Assembly: GCF_029360775.1 (NCBI RefSeq)
Contig: NZ_JARKMZ010000037.1
Span: forward strand, 18,878 to 82,877
Direction: 5' to 3'
From: Daejeonella sp. H1SJ63
GTDB lineage: Bacteria > Bacteroidota > Bacteroidia > Sphingobacteriales > Sphingobacteriaceae
DNA: 64,000 nt
Shown here: positions 1 through 11,894 of the stretch, one piece after another
Layout: every line of letters starts with the position of its first letter
Position numbering within the stretch: the first letter of the stretch is position 1
The notes under the pieces: generated by a model
Seen by the model: the letters and a program-made list of their open reading frames with translations, nothing else
Databases searched by the model: none
What the model was told of the DNA's origin: nothing
Translations under genes and position numbers: made by a program

Positions 1-1
1 T

Positions 2-460
2 GACACTAAACTGGATCAGTATACTACGGCAATTCCTGAAATGAAAAAATATGGCTTTAAAGGAGTCTTTTTTATTATGACTGTATCTCTGGGTAAACCA
101 AATTATATGAGCAAAGCACAGGTTAAAGAACTTTCTGATGCAGGACACGTTATCGGTTCACACACCTACGACCATCAAAATGTAAAAAAATATCAGGGAG
201 AAGACTGGGTAACACAAATTGAAAAGCCAACTAAAACCCTTAAGGAAATTACCGGAAAAGATGTTAAATACTTCGCTTATCCCTTTGGTCTGTGGAATAA
301 AGAAGCTATCCCTCATTTAAAGAAAAGAGGATTCACGTCTGCATTTATTCTTGCTGAAAAGCGGGACGAGAATGATCCTCTTTTTACAATTCGCAGAATC
401 ATAGCCAGCGGATACTGGAATACAAAAACTCTTCATAATAGTATAGTCAAAAGTTTCTGA
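2..460 (+). CDS. Polysaccharide deacetylase (NodB domain), 3' part
   Basis: The reading frame is already open at base 2, so the start lies upstream of the window; 152 residues are visible. The fragment shows the NodB hallmarks: the metal-binding SHTYDH motif (H-S/T-x-x-x-H type) and a downstream AYPFG motif followed by a stretch ending the barrel. The family (carbohydrate esterase 4) removes N- or O-acetyl groups from chitin-like polymers or peptidoglycan in the envelope. The catalytic Asp-Asp motif expected near the N-terminus lies mostly off the edge; only an Asp at the very first codon could belong to it. The product could be a peptidoglycan, xylan or exopolysaccharide deacetylase; the fragment does not say which. 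The ATG at 41 is internal to the fold and not the real start. Confidence 0.85.
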   Translation, partial: DTKLDQYTTAIPEMKKYGFKGVFFIMTVSLGKPNYMSKAQVKELSDAGHVIGSHTYDHQNVKKYQGEDWVTQIEKPTKTLKEITGKDVKYFAYPFGLWNKEAIPHLKKRGFTSAFILAEKRDENDPLFTIRRIIASGYWNTKTLHNSIVKSF

Positions 461-536
461 TTGAAAATTCAAATGGCATAATCATGTCCAATCTTATTAT
501 ATTAGAGGTTAATAATAAATTAAAATAAACGGAATC

Positions 537-1049
537 ATGAAAAAACTATTAGTACTAACCCTGATAGCAGGCCTGTTTAGCAGCACTGCTTCTTTTGCAC
601 AACAGGACAAAAGCAAAAGACCAAGTCCGCCGGCAAAAGTTTCACAAACTTTGGCATCAGGTGCTGAAATTTCAATTGATTACAGTCAGCCTTCAATCAA
701 AGGAAGATCTCTGAGCACCTTAGCTCCGGCAGGGAAAGTATGGCGCACCGGTGCGAATGAAGCGACTGTTTTTGAAACTTCAAAAGATGTAACAATTGAA
801 GGCCGGAAATTAGCTGCAGGGAAATACAGTCTTTATACAATTCCCGGAGATAAAGAATGGGTTATTATCTTCAACAAAACCTGGAAACAATGGGGAACCG
901 TTTACAAAGAGGCTGAAGATGCACTCAGAGTAAATGTTAAACCAGGCAAAGCTTCAGCTTTTACTGAAAAGATGACTTTCGAAATCGTTAAAAACGGAAA
1001 AGTATCATTGGCATGGGCTGATACACAGATTGAGTTTAGAGTTCGATAA
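537..1049 (+). CDS. DUF2911 family exported protein
   Basis: A 170-residue protein with a clear Sec signal peptide (residues 1 to about 21, cleavage after SFA). The mature part matches the DUF2911 family seen throughout Bacteroidota: an early VSQTLASGAEISIDYSQPS-type stretch, then a 'VWRTGANEAT' motif about residue 70 and a 'GKYSLYTIPG' motif about residue 98. The family's biochemical role is unknown; it is predicted periplasmic. The gene stands alone, with a good terminator directly downstream (1069-1100). The ATG at 537 is preceded by an AT-rich leader without a Shine-Dalgarno sequence. Confidence 0.88.
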   Translation: MKKLLVLTLIAGLFSSTASFAQQDKSKRPSPPAKVSQTLASGAEISIDYSQPSIKGRSLSTLAPAGKVWRTGANEATVFETSKDVTIEGRKLAAGKYSLYTIPGDKEWVIIFNKTWKQWGTVYKEAEDALRVNVKPGKASAFTEKMTFEIVKNGKVSLAWADTQIEFRVR

Positions 1050-1068
1050 AAATATTTACTATATTGAA

Positions 1069-1100
1069 GGGCTTAAGTGATAAACTTAGGCCCTTTTTTA
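1069..1100 (+). terminator. Rho-independent terminator after the DUF2911 gene
   Basis: Ten-base arms at 1069-1078 and 1084-1093 (one G-U/mismatch position), five-base loop, followed by a run of T. It sits 20 bases after the stop codon. Confidence 0.85.
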
Positions 1101-1137
1101 TTGGATACTATTTTAATTGAAATTGCAGCAACCCTCT

Positions 1138-2064
1138 ATGAAAATAGTTTATACGTATTACCTCCTGTTCCTGATTCCGATTGTTTTTCTTTCTTCATGT
1201 AAATCAGGATCCTCAATCAATTCTTCCAAAAACAATATCGACTACCTGTACAATGACTTCAAACCTGATGAGTTTTACCCGGCAGGACAGGTTGAACTGC
1301 AAATAAAATCATCGGGATCCACAATGTATGGATTTGCCTATACAGCAAATGGCAAAGGGCCTCATCCTACTGTTCTTATTCTCCATGGTCTGCCCGGCAA
1401 TGAGCGGGGGCTTGATATCGCACAAAATCTCAGAAGGGCCGGATACAATGTTCTGTATTTCAACTACAGGGGTGCCTGGGGCAGTAAAGGCACTTTTGGA
1501 TTTCAGAATGCCGTTGATGATGTAAGCGCGGTTATGGATTATATTACAGACAGTCTGAACAAGGAGAAATTAAAAGTTGATACTGAGAAAATCGCAGTGG
1601 TAGGACACAGTATGGGGGCAGGAATAGCATTAATTGCCGGAACAAAGGATCCCAGAATTAAGGGTATAATAGGAGTATCAGTTTTCAATCCTTATACTCT
1701 TCTTCAGGGAGAATTGGCTGAGGGCAACCTGATAGGGTTGAAAGAGTATCTGCTTACATTGGGAATGCTGAATTGCAACCCGGACACCTTCCTGAATGAT
1801 ATCTTAGCTAAGATTGACAATTACAATATTGAAGAAATGGTAGCCAGGTCACGAAAGCCTATTCTGGTTCTGGATGAGCATCAAAACAACACCTACTTTA
1901 CAAAATATAATAAAAGCAACACATTCGAATATAAAATCTGGAATACCGATCATGCATTCTCAAACCGAAGAATTGCATTAACCAAAGAAATTATAAACTG
2001 GATGGATACCAATCTTCTTAAAAAAGGAAGCGGGAAGAAAAATAAACGCAAAAAGAAGAACTAA
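1138..2064 (+). CDS. Alpha/beta-hydrolase lipoprotein (serine hydrolase)
   Basis: 308 residues from the ATG at 1138. An in-frame TTG at 1117 would add seven residues, but the ATG gives a clean lipoprotein signal (hydrophobic core, then LSSC), so it is preferred. The alpha/beta-hydrolase fold is shown by an oxyanion-type LHGLPGNE strand-turn, the nucleophile elbow GHSMGAG (Ser about residue 158), a late 'LVLDEH' strand end carrying a candidate acid, and a final 'TDHAF' His about residue 271. Substrate unknown; the fold groups with dienelactone hydrolase/S33-like esterases and peptidases. The C-terminal tail is strongly Lys-rich. It is predicted to be membrane-anchored in the envelope. Its 3' end overlaps the convergent next gene by four bases. 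Confidence 0.8.
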   Translation: MKIVYTYYLLFLIPIVFLSSCKSGSSINSSKNNIDYLYNDFKPDEFYPAGQVELQIKSSGSTMYGFAYTANGKGPHPTVLILHGLPGNERGLDIAQNLRRAGYNVLYFNYRGAWGSKGTFGFQNAVDDVSAVMDYITDSLNKEKLKVDTEKIAVVGHSMGAGIALIAGTKDPRIKGIIGVSVFNPYTLLQGELAEGNLIGLKEYLLTLGMLNCNPDTFLNDILAKIDNYNIEEMVARSRKPILVLDEHQNNTYFTKYNKSNTFEYKIWNTDHAFSNRRIALTKEIINWMDTNLLKKGSGKKNKRKKKN

Positions 2065-2513
2065 AGAACATCTTCAATTTTGAAAATCTTCCCATTAAAA
2101 TTGAATTCATATCCTTTTTTCTGTCTGATAAGTTTAGCTCCAATCGGAGATACTGCTGAAACGGCAAAGTAGTTATTCCCATCTGCGACAAGCTGCCCGC
2201 GGCTGATACTGATATAAAATTTACCCAAGTTCGTTATTACAAGGCTTCCGTTCTGAACAGTATCAGAAACCTGATTCTGATCAATAGAAAGGAGAAGGTT
2301 TTTCATCTTAACAGCCTCATCAAGCTGCTTTCGGTTTCTGTCAATCTCCTGCTGCATCATTTCCCGTCCCGTTTCATATTTATCGCCGGCACTGCTCTTT
2401 GTATCATCATTAGCAGATTCGATTGCATCATTTATGGCTTGTCTGGAAGCTTGAATACAATCTTCTGCATAATGCATGCACTGCTTATATAATTCCTCTT
2501 TAATCCTCTTCAT
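2061..2513 (-). CDS. GreA/GreB-like C-terminal domain protein with coiled-coil N-terminus
   Basis: 150 residues. The N-terminal 75 residues are predicted long helices (coiled coil) with a conserved-looking 'SSAGDKYETGREMM' segment; the C-terminal half is a beta-rich domain with 'SPIGAKLIRQKKGYEF', which recalls the FKBP-like C-terminal domain of GreA-type elongation factors ('SPLGKAL'). Such proteins are widespread in Bacteroidota and are often mislabelled. True Gre activity needs acidic residues at the coiled-coil tip, which I cannot confirm. It may bind RNA polymerase, but that is inference. It overlaps the preceding convergent gene by four bases. Confidence 0.6.
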   Translation of the reverse strand: MKRIKEELYKQCMHYAEDCIQASRQAINDAIESANDDTKSSAGDKYETGREMMQQEIDRNRKQLDEAVKMKNLLLSIDQNQVSDTVQNGSLVITNLGKFYISISRGQLVADGNNYFAVSAVSPIGAKLIRQKKGYEFNFNGKIFKIEDVL

Positions 2514-2573
2514 TAATGCAAAGAAGCATATTATTTAAAGGTCTGACAAGAATGCATTTGCAAATATTTATGC

Positions 2574-4818
<2,245 letters not shown>

Positions 4819-4830
4819 TAAGAGTATCAG

Positions 4831-4883
4831 ATAAAATGAATTGTCCCCAATAAGTAGATACTTTTGGGGACAATTCATTTTAT
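4831..4883. terminator. Bidirectional terminator between convergent genes
   Basis: Perfect 20-base inverted repeat (4831-4850 with 4864-4883) with A-rich outer left and T-rich outer right flanks. It lies between the stop of the ABC-F gene and the stop of the GH20 gene and can serve both. Confidence 0.85.
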
Positions 4884-4894
4884 CTCAACATTTC

Positions 4895-6808
4895 TCACTG
4901 TAACTTTGCCCGCTTTTTCAGTTCAGCTATGGGCATGGTAATCATTCTCCCAACAGGTACTTTATCTTTATAAGTAATCACTTTCAATTGTTTTGCATCA
5001 ATTGGAACGATTAACGTTGTCATGTATTTGGGATAGAATCTGTCGGGAAAAGAATTATCAAAGCTGTAATAAATATCCAATCCATCGATTTCGGTGTTAA
5101 GATCAACTGTTAATTTATTATCTGTCGTTTTACCCGCTTTAAAGATTGGATCATACACAGCCGGAGCGTATTTAGTTTCTGAGAAATCAAACCGCTTAAA
5201 GTGCTGTTCAACCCGTGAAAAGAATTCAGGCCAGTTTTTATTACCTGAAGGGGACCAAACCGACTCAGCAATAGCCAATCCTCTTGGCCATGTCATATAT
5301 TCTGCCTGACGGATATTATAGACTTGCTCAGTCCATAAATTAGCCTGTCCTCCCTTAATATACTTAGGATCTACATCTGCAGGAACAGGCTCAAATTCAT
5401 AAGATTTACTTAATCTCAGAGATGCATAAACCCTTGGCTCGGAAATCTGATCAGACTGCATATAATCTAAATAAGCATAAGTAGTAGGGCTCATAACAAC
5501 CTCATGACCATCATTTGCAGCTTCAATTCCGTATTTCATTCCACGCCAGCTCATTACAGCTGTAGTAGGGCTCACCCCTCCTTCTAAAACCTCATCCCAG
5601 GCCATCATTTTTTTACCTTTCGATTCTACGATTTTCTCAACCCTCCGGGTAAAATATCCCTGAACCTCGGTTATCTTTTTTATTCCCTCGCGCGCCATCA
5701 ATGCCTTAATCTGACTATTATTCTGCCAGTAATTTATTGGGGCCTCATCACCACCCAAATGAATATAGTCAAACGGAAAAAGTTCAGCAAGTTGGGTAAT
5801 TACTGAATCCATAAATGAATAAACCTTCTCATTTGCTGGGCAAAGTGTATTATCGAGTAATGCTTTTGGCGGGGCGCCACCCGACCAATCCATTATCTTT
5901 TCTCCGGATCTGACCTTATAATTAACTGCCTCGGGCGTACATGAGAGCTCAGGATAGGATGCAATAGCTGCCAGGCTATGACCCGGGACATCAATTTCAG
6001 GAAGAATATTTACAAAACGCTCTTTCGCATACTGAACTAATTCTTTAATATCCTCCTGAGTATAAAAGCCTCCGTAATTACGTGGTTCATCAGCACCTGG
6101 CGGAATAAAATCTCCAAACTCCCCTACTCTCTTTACATTCCAGGCACCTACTTCGGTTAATTTAGGGAAACCCTTTATTTCTATTCTCCAGCCTTCATCA
6201 TCAGTTAAGTGTAAATGCAAAACATTGTATTTATAGCGAACCATAGCATCAATGTATTGCTTAACTTCATCCTTCGTAAAGAAATGCCGGGCAACATCAA
6301 ACATCAAACCTCTCCAGCCAAGCTTTGGAAAATCCGTTATCTCAACAAATGGAAGAACCCATTTAACGGTACTTACGTGCTCTTTGCTTTCAATTTCAGG
6401 AGGAAAAAGCTGAATCAAAGATTGAACCCCATAGAATAAGCCTGCAGGTTTATTCGCTTTCAATAATACTCCGGCATGACTTACTGAAAGTTCATACCCC
6501 TCATTTCCCAGCTTCTCATTAAAGCTTTCATTCAGATACAGCTTAATTGTTGAAGAAGTTGAATGGCTTGTTTTGACCACATGAAAACCTGCTGCTCCAC
6601 TTAATTTATCACGCAAAACAGAAATTGTATGGGCGATACCAGGAATATCAGGCGCTTGAATAACAACATTCCGGGGCAAAGAATAATAGCCCTGATTTTT
6701 TTTCAACAAAACAGGTTGAGGAATTATGAAAATATCAGCAGGTTGAGTTTGACTAAACAGTGTAGATGATAAAAGGAGCAGTGTTAAAAACAGACTTATT
6801 TGCTTCAT
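4895..6808 (-). CDS. Beta-N-acetylhexosaminidase (GH20)
   Basis: 637 residues from the ATG at 6808 (MKQISLFL); the in-frame extension to 6850 would bury the signal peptide. Signal peptide about 1-19 (cleavage after LFS). An N-terminal GH20b domain (about 25-155) precedes the GH20 barrel. The catalytic motif HLGGDE is at about residue 347-352, where the Asp-Glu pair polarises the substrate acetamido group and acts as acid/base. Other family marks are 'HLHLTDDEGWR' about 200 and 'QANLWTE' near the barrel end. The C-terminal 90 residues form a chitobiase-type extra domain. It removes terminal GlcNAc/GalNAc from glycans or chitin oligomers in the periplasm or outside. It is a single gene, not in a PUL. 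Confidence 0.93.
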   Translation of the reverse strand: MKQISLFLTLLLLSSTLFSQTQPADIFIIPQPVLLKKNQGYYSLPRNVVIQAPDIPGIAHTISVLRDKLSGAAGFHVVKTSHSTSSTIKLYLNESFNEKLGNEGYELSVSHAGVLLKANKPAGLFYGVQSLIQLFPPEIESKEHVSTVKWVLPFVEITDFPKLGWRGLMFDVARHFFTKDEVKQYIDAMVRYKYNVLHLHLTDDEGWRIEIKGFPKLTEVGAWNVKRVGEFGDFIPPGADEPRNYGGFYTQEDIKELVQYAKERFVNILPEIDVPGHSLAAIASYPELSCTPEAVNYKVRSGEKIMDWSGGAPPKALLDNTLCPANEKVYSFMDSVITQLAELFPFDYIHLGGDEAPINYWQNNSQIKALMAREGIKKITEVQGYFTRRVEKIVESKGKKMMAWDEVLEGGVSPTTAVMSWRGMKYGIEAANDGHEVVMSPTTYAYLDYMQSDQISEPRVYASLRLSKSYEFEPVPADVDPKYIKGGQANLWTEQVYNIRQAEYMTWPRGLAIAESVWSPSGNKNWPEFFSRVEQHFKRFDFSETKYAPAVYDPIFKAGKTTDNKLTVDLNTEIDGLDIYYSFDNSFPDRFYPKYMTTLIVPIDAKQLKVITYKDKVPVGRMITMPIAELKKRAKLQ

Positions 6809-6891
6809 GAATACGTAAAATATATTTCCGCAATATATGAATAAACCCAAATCGCACCAACTGATGCCAAACTGTTAGCAGCACCCTATAA

Positions 6892-6926
6892 AACAGAAAA
6901 CAGTCTCCCAAATAAGAGACTGCTTT
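6892..6926 (-). terminator. Terminator after the PepSY-like lipoprotein gene
   Basis: Seven-base arms at 6901-6907 and 6916-6922 (cagtctc/gagactg) with a T-rich run on the minus-strand 3' side. It lies 22 bases past the stop codon. Confidence 0.65.
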
Positions 6927-6947
6927 CTGAAAATACTGTCCTGCAAT

Positions 6948-7868
6948 TTATCTAATGGTTACGACGGAAGCAAATTGTCCGCTGGCATCAAAACTAACAG
7001 CATATTTTGTAAGATTTGCATCAATCAATACAAGATAGCCCTTCAATGTATCATTTGCTTTAATTTCAAATGATTTCTTAAACACATAATTTGGATAGGT
7101 ATTGCTTAAATAAGTTAGGGATGCAGCTGGAAGTGCTGATACTTCAATTGACTTTCCCTTTGCATGTTGGAAAGCAGGAAGCTGAATACGCTTCATAAAT
7201 GCACCAGTAGCTGAGAATGCCGTTGCAAAATAATTCACATTCTTTGAAATAACTATTATACTCTGATCTTTGTTAACAAATGCATGCAACAGAGTATCAG
7301 ATGAATATGCAGTTGACAGATATGCTTTTATTGCCACCGGAAGTAAACTAACAGCAATAGTATCACGCTGTTTTCCATCTCTGTGTTCAAAGCATCCACC
7401 CAGATGCCAGCCACCCCTGCCTTTCATATTTTTGCCTTCCCTAATCTCAAAAACTTTCAAGAATGCACCAGTGGCATCAAATTTCAAAGCAACAGGTTTA
7501 TTGTTAAATTGAATAATTACAGCATAACTGTCAATTGCAGAACTGGATTCAATAGCAATTTGAAATGCCTTTTGGAAAGTATAACCAGAATAATTAGCAT
7601 TCAGATAGGTTGCAATTGAAGCCGGAAGAGCAGTAAATTCCATGGAATTTTTTTTATTTCCTTTTTTACATGCCCCCATTGCATAAAGAGTATCAGATGA
7701 ACTGCCTGAGCCTGCAATTGCAGAGGTACTACTAATTGTAATAGCCTCAAGTTTTGCAAACTCCAATTCATTATCTAATGTAAGCTTATCTTTCTGGCAA
7801 GAGCCCAGACTCAATAGTGCAATACTTAATCCAAGCAGGGCACTCTTAATGTGTGTGTTTGTCTTCAT
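6948..7868 (-). CDS. PepSY-like (BT_0923-type) lipoprotein with three repeats
   Basis: 306 residues with a lipoprotein signal (LLSLGSC, Cys about 24). The mature protein carries three similar units, each starting with a 'LPxxIxxYLxxxYxxY' helix and followed by beta strands that end in 'xxFDATGAFLK' or 'FxASGQF': about residues 82-145, 175-230 and 245-305. This is the pattern of the Bacteroidota PepSY-like beta-lactamase-inhibitor fold family. No enzyme function is expected. The second repeat is the most diverged. A short Lys/Gly-rich stretch separates repeats one and two ('EGKNMKGRGGWHLGGCFEHRDG', listed in parts here). Location and partners unknown; it is monocistronic between terminators. 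Confidence 0.72.
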   Translation of the reverse strand: MKTNTHIKSALLGLSIALLSLGSCQKDKLTLDNELEFAKLEAITISSTSAIAGSGSSSDTLYAMGACKKGNKKNSMEFTALPASIATYLNANYSGYTFQKAFQIAIESSSAIDSYAVIIQFNNKPVALKFDATGAFLKVFEIREGKNMKGRGGWHLGGCFEHRDGKQRDTIAVSLLPVAIKAYLSTAYSSDTLLHAFVNKDQSIIVISKNVNYFATAFSATGAFMKRIQLPAFQHAKGKSIEVSALPAASLTYLSNTYPNYVFKKSFEIKANDTLKGYLVLIDANLTKYAVSFDASGQFASVVTIR

Positions 7869-8003
7869 ATTGTTTGTTTTTACTGTAAAACTATTTTGGC
7901 AAAATGAAGAGAAGATGATTTTTATTTATTTTTTTGCAATCATTTAATTTTTTTTTTTGAGAGCGATCAGTCAAAAAACTAAATGCGAATTATCCTAAAC
8001 AGC

Positions 8004-8034
8004 ACAAAAAAGGGCCCTACCAATGGTAAGGCCC
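8004..8034 (-). terminator. Terminator after the SlyD-like gene
   Basis: On the minus strand, ten-base arms (8025-8034 with 8012-8021, one G-U position) around a three-base loop are followed by six T. It lies 23 bases past the stop of the PPIase gene. Confidence 0.85.
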
Positions 8035-8056
8035 CGATGTTAAAAATCAAGTTAGA

Positions 8057-8554
8057 TTAGTGTCCCTGATGACCATCAGCACCATGAGCATGTCCATGAG
8101 CCAGTTCTTCACTCGTAGCAGGACGAACTGAAATAATTTTTCCGATAAAACGAAGATCCTGACCTGCCATTGGATGATTTAAATCAACAGTCACTGCTGA
8201 ATCAGAAATTTCATGAACTCTGGCCCTGAATTGGTTACCTTCATTATCCTGCAAAGGTAAAATCGAACCAATTTCCGGCATTTCCATATTTCCGAACATA
8301 TCCAAAGGAAGTTCTGTTATCGCATTTTCATCTTTCAAACCATATGCATCTTCTGCAACAAGCTGAAAATCATATGCATCACCTGCCAGCAAACCTGAAA
8401 GATTTTCTTCGAATTTAGGAAGCATCATGCCTACACCATATAAGAATACTAATGGGTTTTGTTCATCAGCTCTTTCAACGAACACTTCCTGTCCATTTTC
8501 ATTGGTGTAAAGATCATAAGTTAGCGCTACAACGCTGTTTAATTGAATTGTCAT
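8057..8554 (-). CDS. SlyD-like FKBP-type peptidyl-prolyl isomerase
   Basis: 165 residues. The N-terminal half has the split FKBP fold of SlyD ('VALTYDLYTNENGQEV', then 'LVFLYGVGMMLPKFEENLSGL') with an inserted IF domain in the middle (about 70-125, 'DAYGLKDENAITELP'). The C-terminus is His-rich (HGHAHGADGHQGH), which in SlyD binds Ni and other metals. It is expected to be a cytoplasmic folding catalyst and chaperone with a possible metallochaperone role. It is shorter at the tail than E. coli SlyD. The gene is 36 bases downstream of the thioredoxin-fold gene on the same strand, so the two are probably co-transcribed. Confidence 0.88.
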   Translation of the reverse strand: MTIQLNSVVALTYDLYTNENGQEVFVERADEQNPLVFLYGVGMMLPKFEENLSGLLAGDAYDFQLVAEDAYGLKDENAITELPLDMFGNMEMPEIGSILPLQDNEGNQFRARVHEISDSAVTVDLNHPMAGQDLRFIGKIISVRPATSEELAHGHAHGADGHQGH

Positions 8555-8590
8555 TTTAATTAAAATTAAGTAAAGGACAGGACTGGACTT

Positions 8591-10624
8591 TTAATCCTGA
8601 ACTCCCGGCGTTGTACTTGGGTTATCGATTTGTTTAATTGCGTCAATCACCTCTTTTACAGGCAATAAACAAGTTTTGTTTCGACATACATAGACTTTAG
8701 TTTCTGCATGCCATTTATCATTTAACAAAGGTAATGTTCCTGTCGTTCCCCCCAAAAGTATTTTGTTAGGAATATAATATTTTTCGATTTCTTTTCTCTT
8801 CCCATCACTTGCAGAGCCAGTAATCGCGATTTCATATAACCCAAAAATCTTATACATCAGTAATGATGCCCAGTTAGAATAAGCTGATGCATAGGTTTTA
8901 ATATTAGGATGAATATTTCGCAACATCTGATCTGACATATCCAAATAGGTCTGATCATCAAAGAAATGGCCTAACTTAAACAGATTATTAGCCATAACCG
9001 AATTAGATGCAGGAATAACATTGTCCATCAATTCCAATTTTCTGGCTATCAGTTGTTCACCGCTTGCGGATGTATAATAAAACATTCCTGATTCCTGATC
9101 ATAAAACTCTATGATGCTTATATCTGTTAAATCTTTGGCCTTTTTAAGATATACCTCTTCAAAAGTAACCTCATACAGCCCGATCAATGCCTCAATAATA
9201 AATGCATAATCATCCAGAAAAGCTCCCTTCCAATCATCATTATCAAAGGGATAAACTCGTTGAAGTCTATTGTTTATGAATAGCTTTTGAAAAATAAAGT
9301 CTGCATTTTTCAATGCCTTTTCGATAAATTTCTCTTCTCCAAAAACACGGTAAGCGTCGGTATAAGCTTTTAGCATCATCCCATTCCAGGCAGCAAGAAT
9401 CTTATCATCCAATCCGGGTCGAACCCGAGAAGAACGGGCAAGTAATACTTTTGACTTCAGCACATCAATTTTAGTTTTCAATTCAGATGTATCAATGCCT
9501 AATTCAGAAGCAAACTCTGTATCGTCAAATTCCCGCATCAGAATATTAGTGTGCTCTTCCTCCCAGTTCCCTGCTTCAGTAACCTGATAATAATTGCAAA
9601 ACCAATCTGCATCATCCCCCAGTATTTCAATCAGCTCCGATTTTGTAAAAGTGTAAAATTTACCTTCTACGCCTTCACTATCTGCATCCAATGCAGAATA
9701 ATAACCCCCTTCCGGAGATGTCAATTCTCTTTCTATAAATGCAAGAGACTCATAAACTACGTCCTTATATAAACTATCTGGTGTATATTGATAAGCCTCT
9801 GAATAGAGCGAAACAAGCTGAGCATTATCATACAACATTTTCTCAAAATGAGGCACATGCCATTTCCCATCAACTGAATATCGGGCAAAGCCACCGCCAA
9901 TCTGATCATAAATTCCACCAAATGCCATTTTTTGCAAGGTTACTCTGACCGCAGTATGCGCTGCATCATCTTTCATCAAATGAGCATAACGAAGCATAAA
10001 CTGCCAGTTGTTTGGCATTGGAAATTTGGGAGCCCTGTTAAAGCCCCCATCCACAAGATCAAATGATCGTTTCCAGGGTTCAAAAATTGATAACAGATCC
10101 TGAATAGTGTATTCAACGGAGCCAACTTTCTTAATTACATTTTCACTTTGTTGAATTCCATCAGTAAGTCTAACCGCATATTCTATTGCCTCATCCGGCT
10201 TTTTCTTCCAGAATTCGGCAAGATTTTTCAAAAGATTTTTCCAATCATTCTTCCTGAAATAAGTACCTCCATAAATAGGACGCTGATCAGGCAGACAAAA
10301 GCAATTCAATGGCCAGCCTCCTGCTCCGGTCATTAACTGCACAGCATTCATATATATCTGATCAATATCAGAACGAACTTCACGATCGATCTTTATACAA
10401 ACAAAATACTTATTCATTATTTCAGCCACCTCCTCATCTTCAAAACTCTCATGCTCCATTACATGACACCAATGGCAGGCAGAATATCCTATACTCACCA
10501 GAATCAGTTTATTCTCAGTCATTGCTTTTGACAAAGCCTCTTCGCCCCATGGAAACCAGTCTACAGGGTTATTTGCATGTTGCAATAAATAAGGAGATGA
10601 TTGATTGATTAATCTGTTCGGCAT
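8591..10624 (-). CDS. DUF255 thioredoxin-fold protein (YyaL/SPATA20 family)
   Basis: 677 residues. The N-terminal domain is the DUF255 thioredoxin-like fold with a CHWC motif at residues 50-53 ('[15 protein letters not shown]'), followed by '[14 protein letters not shown]' and 'GGWPLNCF'. The rest is an (alpha/alpha)6 barrel related to N-acylglucosamine epimerases ('[20 protein letters not shown]', '[14 protein letters not shown]'). The family occurs from bacteria to mammals and its reaction is not established. There is no signal peptide, so it is cytoplasmic. The length is normal for the family. The ATG at 10624 is preceded by a -7 box. Confidence 0.9.
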   Translation of the reverse strand: MPNRLINQSSPYLLQHANNPVDWFPWGEEALSKAMTENKLILVSIGYSACHWCHVMEHESFEDEEVAEIMNKYFVCIKIDREVRSDIDQIYMNAVQLMTGAGGWPLNCFCLPDQRPIYGGTYFRKNDWKNLLKNLAEFWKKKPDEAIEYAVRLTDGIQQSENVIKKVGSVEYTIQDLLSIFEPWKRSFDLVDGGFNRAPKFPMPNNWQFMLRYAHLMKDDAAHTAVRVTLQKMAFGGIYDQIGGGFARYSVDGKWHVPHFEKMLYDNAQLVSLYSEAYQYTPDSLYKDVVYESLAFIERELTSPEGGYYSALDADSEGVEGKFYTFTKSELIEILGDDADWFCNYYQVTEAGNWEEEHTNILMREFDDTEFASELGIDTSELKTKIDVLKSKVLLARSSRVRPGLDDKILAAWNGMMLKAYTDAYRVFGEEKFIEKALKNADFIFQKLFINNRLQRVYPFDNDDWKGAFLDDYAFIIEALIGLYEVTFEEVYLKKAKDLTDISIIEFYDQESGMFYYTSASGEQLIARKLELMDNVIPASNSVMANNLFKLGHFFDDQTYLDMSDQMLRNIHPNIKTYASAYSNWASLLMYKIFGLYEIAITGSASDGKRKEIEKYYIPNKILLGGTTGTLPLLNDKWHAETKVYVCRNKTCLLPVKEVIDAIKQIDNPSTTPGVQD

Positions 10625-10642
10625 ATTATCAAATTAGTAAAC

Positions 10643-10650
10643 AAAAATAC
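10643..10650 (-). promoter_or_regulatory. -7 box upstream of the DUF255 gene
   Basis: On the minus strand this reads TATTTTTG, matching TAnnTTTG, 19 bases before the ATG. No convincing -33 TTTG at the right spacing was found. Confidence 0.35.
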
Positions 10651-10749
10651 GAAAGGTGTTATCAATTGAGGCAGTAAACAAAAAATGACCAATGAATTAT
10701 TGAACACAGAGGATATTCAGGTATATTTCAGAATAAAGCATTAAATTTC

Positions 10750-11850
10750 ATGATGAAAATTACACACACTGATATTTACAGATTTAGTATCCCAATGGAA
10801 CCTTTTGTTATTGCCACAGGGACTATGGATTATGCCCAAAATGTATTTATTAGAATCCATACCGACACCGACTTTTATGGGGTTGGAGAATGTTCAGCGT
10901 TTCCAATGATTGTTGGTGAAACTCAGGAAACATGTTTGGCAATGGCAAAAGACTTCGCCAGGCTATGGAAAGGAAAAGACCCTTTGGATATTGAAGGCCG
11001 TATCCTGGAGCTCAATAATTTCACTGCACATAATTCAACAATAAAAAGTGCATTTGACATGGCTCTTTATGACCTTGCAGCTAAGAACGCAGGCCAGCCA
11101 TTGTATAAATATTTAGGTGGCAAAAAACGCAGTATAGAAACAGATATGACTATTGGCATCGGTAGTCCGGATGAAATGGTCGAAACTGCACTGAAATACC
11201 AAAGCCAGGGAGCCAAAATTTTAAAAATCAAATTGGGCAAAAAGCCAGAAGTAGATTTACTGCGTATCCGCAAAATCAGAGAAGGTGTAGGCAAGGGCAT
11301 GGTTCTTAGAATTGATGCTAACCAGGGATGGAATTTCGAAGAAGCATTGCATTGTTTAAATGGCATGAATGACCTTGATATTGAGTTTTGTGAACAACCT
11401 ATGCGTACCTGGTACGACGATCAGTTGCCCGATTTAAACAAAAAAACCTCAATAAAGATTATGGCTGATGAAAGCTGTTATAATCATCATGATGCAAGAA
11501 AATTGATCAATTCCCAAGCCTGTGATTATATTAATATAAAATTTGCAAAATCAGGTGGCATTAATGAGGGCCTTAAAGTTCATGACATTGCTTCAAAAGC
11601 AGGAATGTCCTGTATGATCGGCAGCATGCTTGAAAGCCGGATTGCCTTAAGTGCCAATCTCCACTTTGCTTACGCCTGCCAGGGAATAAAATATTTTGAC
11701 CTGGATACCTGCCTGCTTGGGCATTTAATTGATCCTGTAAAAGGCGGAGTAACTTATGAGGGATTTTTTCTGGATATTCCGGACACTCCGGGAATTGGCG
11801 CTGATGCAGACGATGATTTTCTCAAAACTTGCGAGAAATGGAGGATATAA
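10750..11850 (+). CDS. Dipeptide epimerase (L-Ala-D/L-Glu type, enolase superfamily)
   Basis: 366 residues (a second ATG follows at 10753). Enolase-superfamily muconate-lactonizing subgroup: lid domain 1-110, then barrel with the K-x-K motif 'ILKIKLGK' about residue 160, metal ligands at 'RIDANQGW' (Asp about 189), 'EFCEQPM' (Glu about 214) and 'IMADESC' (Asp about 240), and the second catalytic Lys in 'INIKFAKSGG' about 263. The 'GIGSPDEMVETA' segment is typical of dipeptide epimerases. It probably interconverts L-Ala-D-Glu and L-Ala-L-Glu from murein turnover or related dipeptides; the exact specificity cannot be read. The convergent neighbour is an M20 dipeptidase, which would cleave the product. 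Confidence 0.82.
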   Translation: MMKITHTDIYRFSIPMEPFVIATGTMDYAQNVFIRIHTDTDFYGVGECSAFPMIVGETQETCLAMAKDFARLWKGKDPLDIEGRILELNNFTAHNSTIKSAFDMALYDLAAKNAGQPLYKYLGGKKRSIETDMTIGIGSPDEMVETALKYQSQGAKILKIKLGKKPEVDLLRIRKIREGVGKGMVLRIDANQGWNFEEALHCLNGMNDLDIEFCEQPMRTWYDDQLPDLNKKTSIKIMADESCYNHHDARKLINSQACDYINIKFAKSGGINEGLKVHDIASKAGMSCMIGSMLESRIALSANLHFAYACQGIKYFDLDTCLLGHLIDPVKGGVTYEGFFLDIPDTPGIGADADDDFLKTCEKWRI

Positions 11851-11888
11851 AATTACAGTTCATGTAAGTAATCACATGAACTGTAATT
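11851..11888. terminator. Bidirectional terminator between epimerase and dipeptidase
   Basis: Perfect 15-base inverted repeat (11851-11865 with 11874-11888), eight-base loop, followed by 'agtttttt' on the plus strand. It begins with the base after the epimerase stop and ends six bases before the dipeptidase stop. Confidence 0.85.
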
Positions 11889-11894
11889 AGTTTT